From: Cocos nucifera
Taxonomy: Eukaryota; Streptophyta; Magnoliopsida; Arecales; Arecaceae
Direction of reading: 5' to 3'
DNA length: 64,000 nucleotides
NCBI GenBank assembly: GCA_006176705.1
Contig: QRFJ01001931.1
Coordinates: forward strand, 1 to 64,000
Shown here: in pieces, positions 47,830 through 59,337 of the stretch
How the letters are laid out: each line of letters starts with the position of its first letter
Position numbering within the stretch: position 1 is the first letter of the stretch
Position numbers and translations under genes: made by a program
Notes under the pieces: model-generated
Databases searched by the model: none
Seen by the model: only the letters and a program-made list of their open reading frames with translations
Told to the model about the DNA's origin: nothing

Positions 47830-48060
47830 TCACACTTTAATTTTTTTTTTATTTTGTTGTTCTTTTTTTTGTGCGAATTGAATGATGGTAGGAAATTATT
47901 TAATCAAACTTCATTCTTAAATGAAGTAGAAGGCCTTTGGTTCTTAAACAGGAGGTTAACCTTGTCTTAATATGGGTGAAGGCCTCTAGTTCTTAAATAA
48001 GAGGTTAATTTCATCTTAACGACGGTGAAGGCTTCTAGTTCTTAAATAGGAGGTTAACCT
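47830..48060 (+). repeat. G2 3' spacer, first part, about 50-bp repeats
   Basis: About three copies of GGTTAACCTTGTCTTAAT..GGTGAAGGCCTCTAGTTC with roughly 50-bp spacing. Cut by C3 at AACCT (48056-48060). Confidence 0.65.
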
Positions 48061-48894
48061 TGTTAGGATTTGATGCATCAAATTTGACCTACAGTAGAGG
48101 AAAACCTAGAAGAAGTATCAGCAGTTGGGCTAGCATAAATATGGGTCGAGCCAACTCGAGTTGAGATCAAGCTGGTTTAGATCGTAGTCGAGCCAACCCT
48201 CTCAGACAGACAGAAAGTAAGTGTTCTGGTGAGACGCTGTCGAGCCAGCTCGACCTCTGATAGAGCTGGCTCAATGGAAGCAAACAAAATAGGATGGGGT
48301 CTTCTGTTTGATTTTGGATTATGATTAATTCAAGAGGTCTATGGGAGTTGCACGTGGACCAGATGTATTCATGTGATCCAGCGGCCATGGATGGCTGCGA
48401 TCATGATCTAAAGGCTAAGAGATATTCTAAACTTCATCAAAACTCTATTAAAATCCTATGAACTATTGAGAAGAGAATTCTCAAGTCTATTTAAAGGTTG
48501 TGATGCTATGGAGAGATGTGTGGCAAGCAGTGGCCACGTAGTGGCAAGCCATAGCAGTAGTGCTTGCAGGTAGCAATAGGTGCATAGCATCTGGCATGAA
48601 GGCCATAAGGACAGAGCATCTTATAGCTGTTGAGGGTCTCCTTGAAAATTCTAAGAGAGCTCTTGTGAGGATATCTTCTAGTTGAGAGAGGATTATGTAT
48701 AGGAAGTTGAGAGTGGCTAATCTTCTCTTGTATCTATTTCTTTTTCACAGCGAAGCTTTGCATGCCCCATGGAGGTGAGCCTTTAGGCTAATTCACATAC
48801 TTGATTGTTCTTATTTTATTTTTTTTCTTCCTACTCTAATAATCTGATACATGATCCTCAACAAGTAGTATCAGAATTAGTTGATATCAAAATA
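48061..48894 (+). repeat. C3 5' LTR (0.83 kb)
   Basis: Starts TGTTAGGATTTGATGC. The inner end is set by comparison with the 3' copy (TTGATATGACAACA there, TTGATATCAAAATA here). It includes TCTATTTAAAGG at about 48488, a likely TATA region. The minus ORF 48167-48388 is incidental. Confidence 0.78.
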
Positions 48895-48896
48895 AT

Positions 48897-48909
48897 TGGT
48901 ATCAGAGCC
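48897..48909 (+). promoter_or_regulatory. C3 primer binding site (tRNA-Met)
   Basis: TGGTATCAGAGCC, 2 bp after the LTR. Confidence 0.88.
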
Positions 48910-48959
48910 AGGTTGTATTGGAGTGCAGATTGCTGCAATGGTAATAAAGACTGAAGAAT

Positions 48960-50350
48960 ATGAAGAAGATAAGCACAATCAAAGTGGAGACCAATAAGTT
49001 TGATGGAAAGGATAAGTTTTTCTAATGACAAGCAAGGGTAAAGGATGTCCTCATCCAACATGGATTGATCAATGCTCTCTTGTACGAGAAGATGCCAGCC
49101 ACTATGGAGGTGAAGGATTGGAAGTAGATCTAGATGTAGATAGTAAGCATGATTTGCTTGTACCTAGCAAATGATGTCGTAATCCATGTACTTGGCGAGA
49201 CTTTTTCAATGGTGCTGTGACTGAAGCTCGAGGAGTTGTACATGGCAAAGTCGCTCACCAACATACTATTTCTTTGGAGAAATTTCTACCAGCTATGGAT
49301 GGACGAAGGTTAGAGCATGTAGGAGCATCTATCCAATTTTTAGAATCTTCTTAGTGTTGGCAAAAATGTTGAGGAGAAGACCAGGGCGTTGGTCTTGCTA
49401 GCATCACTTTTTTCTGTATATGAGTTCTTAGTGACTGCTCTTCTAGTGGGAAAGAACACCATCAAGATGGACGAGGTTGGTATGGTGATCCTTCAGAATG
49501 AGGTTCTTAGGAGGAAGAATCTAGCTTCGAGCTCAGATGATGGTAGCTCAGCTTTGATGATTTCTGAAGGAGCAGGTGGCAGTAGACAGAGTGACAGAGG
49601 ATCATGAGGAGGATGATCCAGGTCCAAGATGAGGGACCAGAGCAAGATCATGTGCTACCAGTGTGATGAATTGGGGCATCAAGTTAAGGATTGTCCATAA
49701 CTCTAGGATTGGATGAGGGCTACTATAATGATGGCTAGTAGTGATACAAAAGATAATGATGATGTTCTTTTGGTTACTAATAAGGTATTTACTTCTTCCT
49801 CCTAATAAATTATGGATTCTACTTGATTTCATCTTGTATGTTGCAGAGAAGAGCTATTTGACTTTTTAGAGATCAGTGAGGGTACTGTGTTACTACCAAA
49901 TGGATCGAGCTGTACGATCAAGGACAATGGGATGGTCAGCATGAAGCTTCATAATGGAATAAAAAGAAGTTGAGTGAGGTCTGATACATATCTAACTTTG
50001 AAAAAGAATCTAATTTCATGGAGCAACTGCATTCGACTAGCTTCAAATAGAAAGCTGATGGAGGAATCCTGAAGGTCATGCATGGTAGTAGGGTGATAAT
50101 TAGAGAAAGAAAGTATGAAGGACATTACCTCATGGCAGGAAGCCCTATGTGAGGTGGAGCTTCAGGTGGAGATGGATCAGGTATGAGATGGGAGACTCGT
50201 GAGGATGACATGTGACGTTGCCAAGTGAAGTTTTCATTATTGTAGGAGGCTACTCTGAGCATGTCTCAAGTTAGGAGGATCACAATCATTGATAAAGATG
50301 GGATTGAGCAGTCTGGCTCGACTTTCATGTTTGTCCATCCATGAGACAAC
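48960..50350 (+). pseudogene. C3 gag with protease remnant
   Basis: The start is at ATG 48960 (MKKISTIKVETNKFDGKDKF), normal for copia gag. DVLIQHGLINALLYEKMPAT and LYMAKSLTNILFLWRNFYQL follow. The 49389-49607 piece holds LASLFSVYEFLVTALLVGK and EVLRRKNLASSSDDGSS. The zinc knuckle CYQCDELGHQVKDCP is intact at about 49650-49695. The protease remnant has FHLVCCREELFDFLE, VLLPNGSSC and LKKNLISWS up to about 50100. About a dozen stops interrupt it. The intact knuckle in an otherwise ruined frame is probably chance. Confidence 0.82.
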
Positions 50351-50436
50351 AGGCGATTACCCCAAGGCATGGGGGTGAGAGGATCCAAAATCTCTCAAAG
50401 TCAGGTAGAGGCTGAATATCGAGTCAAGGTGGAGAT

Positions 50437-50887
50437 TGTTAGAATTTGATGCTTCGAATTTGACTCATAGTAGAGAAGAATCCCAAAAAAGTATAAGCAG
50501 TCGGGCTGGCTTGGATACAAGACAATCTAGCTTGGGTTGAGACCAAGCTGGCTTGGATCGCAGTCGAGCCGGCCCTCTCAAGCAGATAGAAAGTAGGTGT
50601 TCAGACAAGACACAGTCGAGTCAGCTTGACCTCTGACAGAGCCAGCTCAATGAAAGTGAACAAAATAGGATGGAATCTTCTATTTGGTCTTGGATTGTGA
50701 TTAATCCAAGGAGTCTTTGGGAGTTGCACGTGGACCAAATGTATTCACGCAATCCAGCAGCCATGGAGGATTGCGATCATGATCTGAAGGTTGGGAGATA
50801 TTTTAAACTTCATTAAAACTCTGTTAGACTTGTATTAGGGGATAGAACCCTATTATGACTCCTGTGAACTATTGAGAAGATGATTCT
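50437..50887 (+). repeat. C3 3' LTR, first part
   Basis: Starts TGTTAGAATTTGATGC after the purine tract AAGGTGGAGAT. Cut by E4 at ATTCT; the remainder is at 60869-61279. Confidence 0.82.
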
Positions 50888-52418
50888 TATTGACCCCATG
50901 ATTGATTTTGATGATCGTCAAACTTTAAGTGTTTAAGTATTTAACCATGTATTTCAAAAGTGAATGTAGGTCTTTTTAGGTGTTCAAATTAAAGGAATTA
51001 ATCCAAAAAAAGATCCACACAAAAATCACTAAGTCAAGAGCTTCAAGAAAGTTGAGTTGATAAAGATCCTTGAAGAAGGGCAAAATTATAATTTTATCAA
51101 GTTGAAAGAAAATATATTTTAAAAGCCTCAAAAGCAACTAAAAAAAATTTGGATCTTTTAAAGGTAATTTCATATTTTTTGGATATCAAATTTGAAAGAA
51201 AATCAAGTTTTAGCAAAAGGATCAATCCTAAGATCGACCCCTAGGTCATCTTCTTTTGAAATGGGCAGCCTGGCATGCTATTTTTGAGTGGCGCATAAAA
51301 AGGGACGATCCTAGGGTCGACCCATTTGCCAAAGGCTGATCCATGGGTCGACCCCTTTGCCAGGGACTGACCTATGGATCGACCCCTTTGCCGGTAGCAC
51401 ATAAAAAGGGATGACCCTGGGGTCAACCCCTGTGTAGTGGACGACCCTAGGGTCTACCCCTGTGACAGAAACTTCCATAACGACTAATTTTTTTATCAAT
51501 TTTTAGTGCATTAAATATCTAATAAATGCTCTCCAATGGCTCTAAATGGCTACTAATCATTCTTTAGCTTTGATTGAAGGTTTAAAAGGTATTCAAAAGA
51601 AAGGAAAGATATTTTGAAAGAGAAATCATCATTTCTTAGGAGAAATTGAATATCACCGAAAAGAAAGAAAATAGAAAGGAACCAAGCTTTAAAATTAGAG
51701 GACTTTCAAAAGGATCTATCTCCATCATCTTCCACATCCTCTTACGCATCAAGAAGAAAAATTTAAGCATCATTTAAGCAATCCAACAATAACTTCTTCA
51801 AGCTTTAAAGAGTTCTAATTTTTATTTTCTATTTTATGCTAAAATTTATACTTATATTTATGTTTCTTTACAAGTTTCTTTAGAAAAAGAAACTTAGGGA
51901 TTAGATTGATCGAAGCCTATAATTGGACATTGTAAAGGTTGTGATTGGTGCTCCTGTTGAAAACCAATTGGGTTGTTAGTTAGTCCAAAAAAACTAACGG
52001 TATTAGGTTTTGGTTAGCGAGCCCAAAAAATCAATCGAATTTTGTTTGTGAGCCCATGAAAACAAACATATTATAATCAAGAAAAGATTATAGTAAAAAT
52101 CTTAAGAAAATTTTAGAGAGTGGACGTAGGAGCGGATTGCTTCGAACTACTATAAACTTTGAGTATTTATGATTATGTTCTTCATTTTCATGCTTTACTT
52201 ATCTTTACTTCTTGCTTTATTTGTATTACTACTTGTTTAGCTTAGCCATAATTCTTGCATAGTTTAAGACATATTTGATTCCGTTGCATATACTACATAA
52301 TCATATCAAGCTGAATTAATTAAAGTAAAGCACATATTTATTTAGAATTAAAATTTGGATAAAAATTTTATAAGAATCTGATTCATCCTCCCTCTTGAGT
52401 TGTTATCTCTGGGCAACA
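50888..52418 (+). repeat. E4 5' LTR (1.53 kb)
   Basis: Starts TATTGACCCCATGATTG (TGTTG decayed) and ends CTGGGCAACA. Colinear with 59338-60863. The 51225-51480 part has about six degenerate copies of CCTAGGGTCGACCCC spaced about 25-75 bp. The minus ORFs 51241-51499 are products of that repeat. Confidence 0.88.
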
Positions 52419-52420
52419 AG

Positions 52421-52431
52421 TGGTATCAAAG
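52421..52431 (+). promoter_or_regulatory. E4 primer binding site
   Basis: TGGTATCAAAG, 2 bp after the LTR; one base off the usual tRNA-Met site. Confidence 0.75.
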
Positions 52432-52490
52432 TAGATGCTCTATTATTAATTATTGACCTAACCATCAAGAGCCAAAGATCCAGGCAATCC

Positions 52491-53770
52491 AAAATGAAAT
52501 CTTTTTTTAATGAAGGCCATTCTATTGATCGACCTCCATTATTTGATGGCTCAAATTATACTTATTTAAAATCTAGGATAAAAATATTCATTCAAGCACA
52601 TGACTATAATTTATAAAATATTATAATCAATGGCCTACACATACCTAATGCATCAATTCATGATAAAGAAATGATTCAAATGAATGCTAAAGCAATGAAT
52701 TTACTTTATTGTTCATTAGACATAAATATTTTTAATGTAATTTTTTTATGTATTTTAGCAAACAAATATGGAAGAAATTAGAAACTACTTTTGAGGGAGC
52801 AAATCAAAGAGAAATATTAAGCTCCTAAATAGAAAAGAAAACTCACCATAACTCATGCCTCATGGTGCATGAGGATGAAAAGTAGAAGAAAAAAAAATGA
52901 AAGAAAAAGAAAGCATTGATTAAGGGAGAGCAAAGCAAAGAAGAGAAGAATGAGAAAGAGGAGGAATGTATAACAAGTTGCTGCCTCATGGCTCAAAATG
53001 ATGAGGTATATCATAAACATTTTTTTGAATTTACTTTTAATGAATTATATGAAGCCTTCAATGAGTTAATGGATGAACATAAGAAGGTAAGGCTATAAAA
53101 CAAAGAACTTAGAAAATCCAACTTATCTTTGGCTGAAGAGAAAAATAAAATTTTGAATGAAAAAGAAGATCTATTGAAAAATATAAAAAATATAGACAAA
53201 GAAAAGAAAATTTTCTTGAAATAAATAAAACATTTAACTAAGAAAAAGAAGAATATAGTTAAATCTAAAAATTTTTTAGTTAAAGAAAAAGAAGGATTTT
53301 TAAAATCTAAAAAAATTATGATTGAAGAAAATCTTAAGTTGAAAGAAGAACTTAATAAACTAAGATTTCTTGCTAAAGAAAAGAGTAAATGTGAAAAATA
53401 TTTTTTGGAAGAAAATATCAAACTAAAGAAAAAAATTGAAAGCTTGAAATCCATAATTAAAAAATTTACAATTGAATCTCAAAAGCTTCAAACTATATTA
53501 AACAATCAAAAGACTATTTTTGATAAAGAAAAAATTGGCTATAATTTATTAAGAAAATAAAAATTTATCAAAAATATGTCCATAAAAGCTTTATTTGAAA
53601 ATTCTTCAATTAAGTATTTTAAATATAATAAAGTTGGCCACAAAATTTTTGAATGCAATATTAAAAGAAATGGCCAAACTTCTATTAAATAAATTTGGAT
53701 TCCAAAAGGAACCTTGAATACTAACTCCTATGGATCCAAGATGACTTGGATACCAAAAATCATTAAGTGA
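52491..53770 (+). pseudogene. E4 gag, SIRE-type, with coiled coil
   Basis: MKSFFNEGHSIDRPPLFDGS and YTYLKSRIKIFIQAHDYN are the DUF4219/UBN2-like N-terminus; LCILANKYGRN and the 52916-53098 piece with EEECITSCCLMAQ and FNELYEAFNELMDEHKK follow. 53100-53560 is a long K/E/L-rich coiled coil. The zinc knuckle near 53620 reads YFKYNKVGHKIFEC, so two of its cysteines are lost. TWIPKIIK near 53750 is the linker that precedes protease in SIRE elements. After it the expected protease DSG motif is absent. The minus ORF 53011-53454 is only the antisense of the coiled coil. Confidence 0.8.
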
Positions 53771-54780
53771 TTTTGTGGGTGCACTAAGGATCCAAATGAA
53801 ATGAAAGAAAGAAAATTTTTATAGATGCCTTGGAAATAAAAAGAGATGGATATTGATGCATGGTATAATCTAAACCTTTTCTCACATCATACCATCAATG
53901 ATTGTTAAAGTTATTTTAATTGAATCTATTAATTTTAATATGATTTCATATTATATTTATTTGCTTGAAATTCTTTTCATATATTAGTAAGATTAGTATG
54001 ATTGATTGATTTTGATGATTTGAATACTTTGATTTTAAGATATCAATATGCTCTCCTCTAAGTATTATGTTATGATATGAATTGAAATTATCTTAAAATT
54101 CAACATGATATAATAGCTTCTCCATATCAATTTTATAATTAGTAAACTTAAATTAAAAGATACTTAATTGGATATGAATGTTTTTGAGTCACTGAACATA
54201 CAAGTAAAACTATGTTTGATATTTCTCCATAAAATGCTAAATTATAAAAATTTTAGTAAAAATTTTATATGAAATAAAATACTTGAAGATAAGTCATTCA
54301 ATCATAAAAGTTATGTGCTTGATGTGTTGAATTACATTGCATGTCAACTTATCCCTAAGGATTTGAAATTTCATAGTTCAACAAAAACTCAAAGAGCTTA
54401 TATCTAGATTTTCTTTTACATCAGTTTCTTGATAATCTTGCCCCCATGATTGATTAACTCTTGATCCCCCAATTTAACTTGAATATATTTCTTGATCATT
54501 GACTTGATTGCCTATTGATTCTTATTTAACTTGATTAAATTTTTTTGAATCAAAAACTACTTGAACTATTGTCTATTTCGAGGAGCTGACTCCCAGTTTC
54601 ATTAGAGTCGACCTCTCTTCAGGAGCCGACTCTTAATTTAGCGGGAGTCAATCCTTTTGCTTCTAAGATTAGTTCTCCTATTTTAAAATATCCCAAGACT
54701 CTATCATTCTATTGTCAGTTTTCTCGAGCCATAATTCCTTTCAAACTCTTCTTCTACTAAAATTGGACATTTTCTCTCCA
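53771..54780 (+). other. E4 internal region without coding signal
   Basis: AT-rich, where protease to RNase H should be. A patch at 54580-54660 has GTCGACCTC/AGCCGACTC words like those in the LTR module. No gene seen. Confidence 0.5.
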
Positions 54781-54813
54781 TTTCTATTCTAATCTTATAG
54801 TCATTGTTCTCCA

Positions 54814-55500
54814 ATGGCACCTCAAAAGCATTTTGCCCAAAGAAAGAGAAAGTCTAGTTTTCAAAGTGAAAGGGGTGTAGATTGAGATAAATATTGATAT
54901 AATTGGATGCATGCTACACATATACAGACCAGTAGGAGCACCTTGGATTATCTCAAGTAGCTACATATTTAAGATTTATATTTGATCGAGATGATGATTG
55001 AGGGTATTAAGGATATCAGCTCTCATGCTATAGCAAATGATGATGATGAACTCCTACAGTAGAGCTTATTGCAGTACATATCATGACAAGAAACTAGTAG
55101 AGCAGCATGAAATAGCTCACTTTTACAGACTAGCCATCCAAATACTAGCTCATGATTATCTGATAGATTGGATGAAGATGCATTTATTGAGAGACTCTCC
55201 ATCAAGATCATAGCATCAGTCTGTGCAAAGCTTTAGAGGTATATATCGGAGGTACAACAAATGAGATGAGATCAGATGGAGGTATTATCTTTGGTCAGAG
55301 ACGAGTTAGGGAGATTGATTTGGGCACTCACTGCAGCGAGGGAGGATGTTCGCTATCGGGCCTAGTCATTTGGAGATATTAGACTACATTCTCCTTCTAC
55401 CTAGCCTAGACCTACATCTTAGGATTATCCTGATATATACTTACTTAAGATGCTAGGATTCCTTTTCACAGCTTTAGTGATCCTTTCAATTTATTTTTGG
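54814..55500 (+). pseudogene. Remnant of an extra ORF in E4, unknown function
   Basis: The ATG at 54814 opens MAPQKHFAQRKRKSSFQSER followed by GVD. With a few stops read through, one frame continues with STLDYL, IEGIKDISSHAIANDDDELL, LDEDAFIERLSIKI, YISEVQQMR, DQMEVLSLVRDELGRLIWAL and AREDVRYRA to about 55480, about 220 codons. The basic N-terminus and helical C-terminal part recall the 'putative plant transposon protein' ORFs of large non-autonomous elements, but I cannot confirm this. No catalytic motif seen. It is less AT-rich than its surroundings, which supports former coding. Confidence 0.45.
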
Positions 55501-58500
55501 CATCTATATAGGATATTGCTCTTATATATTTTGCATGCTTTCATGATTTTATCTTTATAATCAACATTGGCTAATCAATGAAAATTTCATCTTTTATGAA
55601 AATTTAATATATTTAATATTATTTGTTTGACTCAATATGTACTTTGCTTACAAAATAAAGGGAAAGAGATGATTGCTTGTTTAAATTAATTAAATATGCC
55701 TGATTTGAAAGAAATAGGAGGAGAATTAAGAAAAATTAATTTTTTGATAAAAGAGGAGAGTTAAGAAAGTCAAGATTTCTAGCATTTATTATGAAAAATA
55801 GAAAAAAATAATTTTGAACTGAATGAGAGAAAATATTATTGAAATATTAAAAGTAAAATTATTTTGATCTATTTATGTACTCTTGTTATTCTAGTTATTT
55901 GATTTGCTTTAGAAAAATCATTTCTATTTTACTTTTTATTCAATCATACTTTGCATGGTTTGATCATATCATGATTTTTAATAATTAATTGGTATCAAGC
56001 TTAATCTTGAAAAATATCTTACGCTAAATAAAAATTCTTGATAAATAATTTTTGAATCTCATGAAAAATCATTAATAAGCATTTATTTGTTGTTTGACTT
56101 ATTGGTTCACTTATACTTGAGCTTTCATGTGATCTTGTTTATTCATGTTTTGCATTGGTATCAAATAATTCATCCTTAAGTGAAGTTTCATAATTGGTAT
56201 CAAATAGATTTCTTCTGTCATGCACTCCATTGCTTTCTTTTGGCAAAAAAAAAGAATATTTTATCTCGAATCTGGTTTTGCATAGCTTATATGATATCTT
56301 TTGAGATAAATTCAAAAAAATTTATATCATTTCTAAACTAAATTGAGTGATATTTCTTAAGAAAGAAAATATTTGAATTTAAATAGTAAATCTCTTTATG
56401 ATTTAGTTGCATAATCTATTGGTATCAATTCAAAATGATTTATCAAAATAATTTGATCTAAACTTAAAAGATTTATCATTTTAATTAAAAAAACTAAAAT
56501 AATTGATGTCAAATTTTATCATCTTGTACTCCATCTTTTGACAAAATAAAAAAAAGAGAAAAGAATGCTTTGTCTCAAATCTATGTTTGCGCAGCTATAT
56601 TTTAATATGATAATGTTTGAGATAAATTGCAAATATTTGATACTTTTTCTAAACTCAATGTATAATATTTCTTAAGATAAGAAAAAAATATTTTCTTAAG
56701 AAATAATTATTAAAATAATTAAATAAATCTCTTTGTGATAATATATCCAAATTTTTAGTTTTGAGATAATATATTTATCTTAGATTTTTAAAGCTCAAAT
56801 CTATTTCTTAGCTAAATTTGAAAAGCTTCTTTTTTTTTGAATCTATAGTTTCGAGAAAAAAATGTGGTATTAAAATTATATTTTCTAAATGAGGAAGAAA
56901 TTTTTCTTAAACTAAATCTTATTCTAATTTTGGTTGAGTTGTGCCGAAAGAAATAATTTTTTAAACTTGGAAAGAAATCACTTATATTGCTTGATATATT
57001 CATCTTTGATTTAAGTATTTATATATTTTTTAACTTATTGATTCCTACTTTGATTAATTTGATTATGTCATCATTTCTAATGATCAATGAATATTTCAAA
57101 AATACTTTATATTAATTGATCATTTTGATGTTATCATGATTGAAGACATCCTATCGTAAACATTTCATTTTAAAATCAATGAAAGCAAAATTTTCATAAA
57201 AAAAAATTTATTGTATCATGATTATGATTGATTATTTGATTGATGGTTGATTATTTGAAACTCAATATGCTTACTGTAAATATGTGCAATAGAAGAAGAA
57301 AATACTAAAAAAAAAAAATTGATCTTAAAAGACTATTTAATTAAAAATGTCTTTTATTTGCAAAAGTTAGGAGAAAAATTTATTTAGGATGAATTAGTTA
57401 CTAAATTGGTATCCATCAAATTTAAAAATTTGAGCTTAAAAATTAAATTAGTATTAGTTAAAAATTAATGTGGTATCAATTAACGGTGCTTAATTTGAAA
57501 GAAAAAGAAAAAGAATAAATTTAAAAATATCATGGGATGAATTTTATGGTATTCACTTTTGAAAATAGGAGGAGAGATATTTACTGTAAATTAACATTAA
57601 AAATATCAATATTAATCTTAAATTCTCAATCATTTATCTTATAATTTTTTTAAATTTATACTTTATTTCAATTGATTTCAAACTCTCAATCAAATGCTTT
57701 ATAGTCTTTTCAATTTGTACTTTCATGTGTTTATTCAATTTGATTTACTTGATTCAAAATGCTATTAATTTAAAACAGTTTCAGATAAATAAATTATTCT
57801 TTAATAATTAAAAATTACTTAAAATAGTATCAATAATATGCTAGTTTCATATTTTGATTTGCATGATTATTCTTCATAAATGATTGAAGTTAAATTAAAT
57901 TAGAAATATTTTTTTACTTTAAGAAATAAATTTTTAAATTTAATTTTAAAACTCATTTAAAAATTTAAATTTAATACTAAATTTTTTATTTACGTTGCAA
58001 AATTCTTATAAATTATTTATATTGAAGCAATTTTTACTCAAAGTAATAAATTAAAAATTTGACTATTATTTGCTTTGATACTATTTATTTTACTTTATTC
58101 GATACATTTTTTATATATATCTTTTTAAACTTAATTAACTAAAATATTTTTAAAAAATAAAATATTAAATATTAAAGTACATATTATACTTGATTTCTTG
58201 TTCAAATCTTTTAAAATGCTCTATTTCTCTTAAAGCTTAAAAGTGCATATTTAAAAATTTGATTAAAAATCATATTCATTCAAAAATGGGGAGAGCCTTT
58301 GATATTTAAATTCAAGCTAATTTTTAAAGTTAAAATAAAATTTTTAAAACTTATTTTGACTTAAAAGATAAATTTTGAAAAGGAAAGATGATTAATTTAA
58401 AATTGATCTTCTAAATTGGATACATCTCTAAATTGATATAATTCTTATATCTTATTAATTTTGATGATAATTTTTTATTCTTCTCATAAGCTTTTTGATG

Positions 58501-59337
58501 CTATCAAAAAGGAGGAGATGAGTGTTGAGTATATGCTTAGTGAATTAATATTTAAAATGCTCATAAATTTGATGCTTGGAACCTTAATGCTCATTGATTT
58601 GAATTAAAATATTCAAAATTCTAACTTGATTTGCATAATCTTTTTCATTATACTTGATAGATTCATGATACAAACCTTTTCTAAATTAAATTGATAGATT
58701 TTTTTAAAAAACTAATAAACATCATGTTACACTTGTTTTTCATTAAAAAGCTCTAATTTTTGAATTTAAAATAAAAATTTATATTGGTGGTATCAAATAG
58801 AATTTTGGCTTTGGACATTCTTTACTTTGCATCAATTATGCTAAAACATCTAGAAAAAATTCTATCCCTCAAATATCAAAATTTAAATATTTTGGAAAGG
58901 AGGAGAGTGACATCAATATAAATTTGATATCAAACATTCTTATCTTTCATATTAAATATTCAGTGAAGTTCAAATTTGATATCCTTTTAAACATAAATTA
59001 AAATTTTTAAATTTGATATATTTATCTAAATTTTGATTGATTTTTATAATATTTCTTATTTCTTTTCATAAGATTTTTTTGATGTTGTCAAAAAGAGAGA
59101 GAAGAATTATTGAGTATATACTATGCTTGAGCCTATAATACATTTTATGGAGCTTATTGAAAGTCTTTTAAAATCTATGAATATGAATTTAAGTTAAATG
59201 GGAGCTTTCATGATGTATACATTTATATTTGTGTATATTATCATTTCATAATTTACACTAGCTAATTTATTGAAATACATCAAATTTTATTTCGATGCAT
59301 ATACTTAAAGTTTTGCCATTATCAAAAAGAGGAAGAT
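55501..59337 (+). other. E4 3' spacer with hairpin and purine-tract repeats
   Basis: Very AT-rich, non-coding. It includes several TTTTTGATGYTRTCAAAAA palindromes followed by purine runs (58491-58520, about 59073-59100, and 59311-59337, the real tract), and repeated TTGGTATCAA words (about 55989, 56155, 56193, 56420). No ORF above 65 codons. Confidence 0.6.
59325..59337 (+). promoter_or_regulatory. E4 polypurine tract
   Basis: AAAAAGAGGAAGA-type purine run directly before TGTTGACC. Confidence 0.7.

Larger units (their letters stand above)
44285..48060 (+). mobile_element. Gypsy element G2, middle part (protease end to 3' spacer)
   Basis: Plus-strand continuation of 12119-15566: protease tail, RT, two RNase H domains, integrase, and the first part of a repeat spacer, interrupted at 48061 by C3 and resumed at 61280. 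Domain order is identical to G1. Confidence 0.88.

Noticed and set aside
51241..51499. Minus ORFs with repeated VDPR-type peptide
   Set aside because: Translation of the GTCGACCC module in the E4 LTR; frame not conserved in the 3' LTR.
53011..53454. 147-aa minus-strand ORF rich in F, L and S, looking like a membrane protein
   Set aside because: It is the antisense of the K/E-rich coiled coil of E4 gag; hydrophobicity is a mirror of AAA/GAA codons.
55023..55211. 62-aa minus ORF in E4
   Set aside because: Antisense of the extra-ORF remnant, with no motif of its own.
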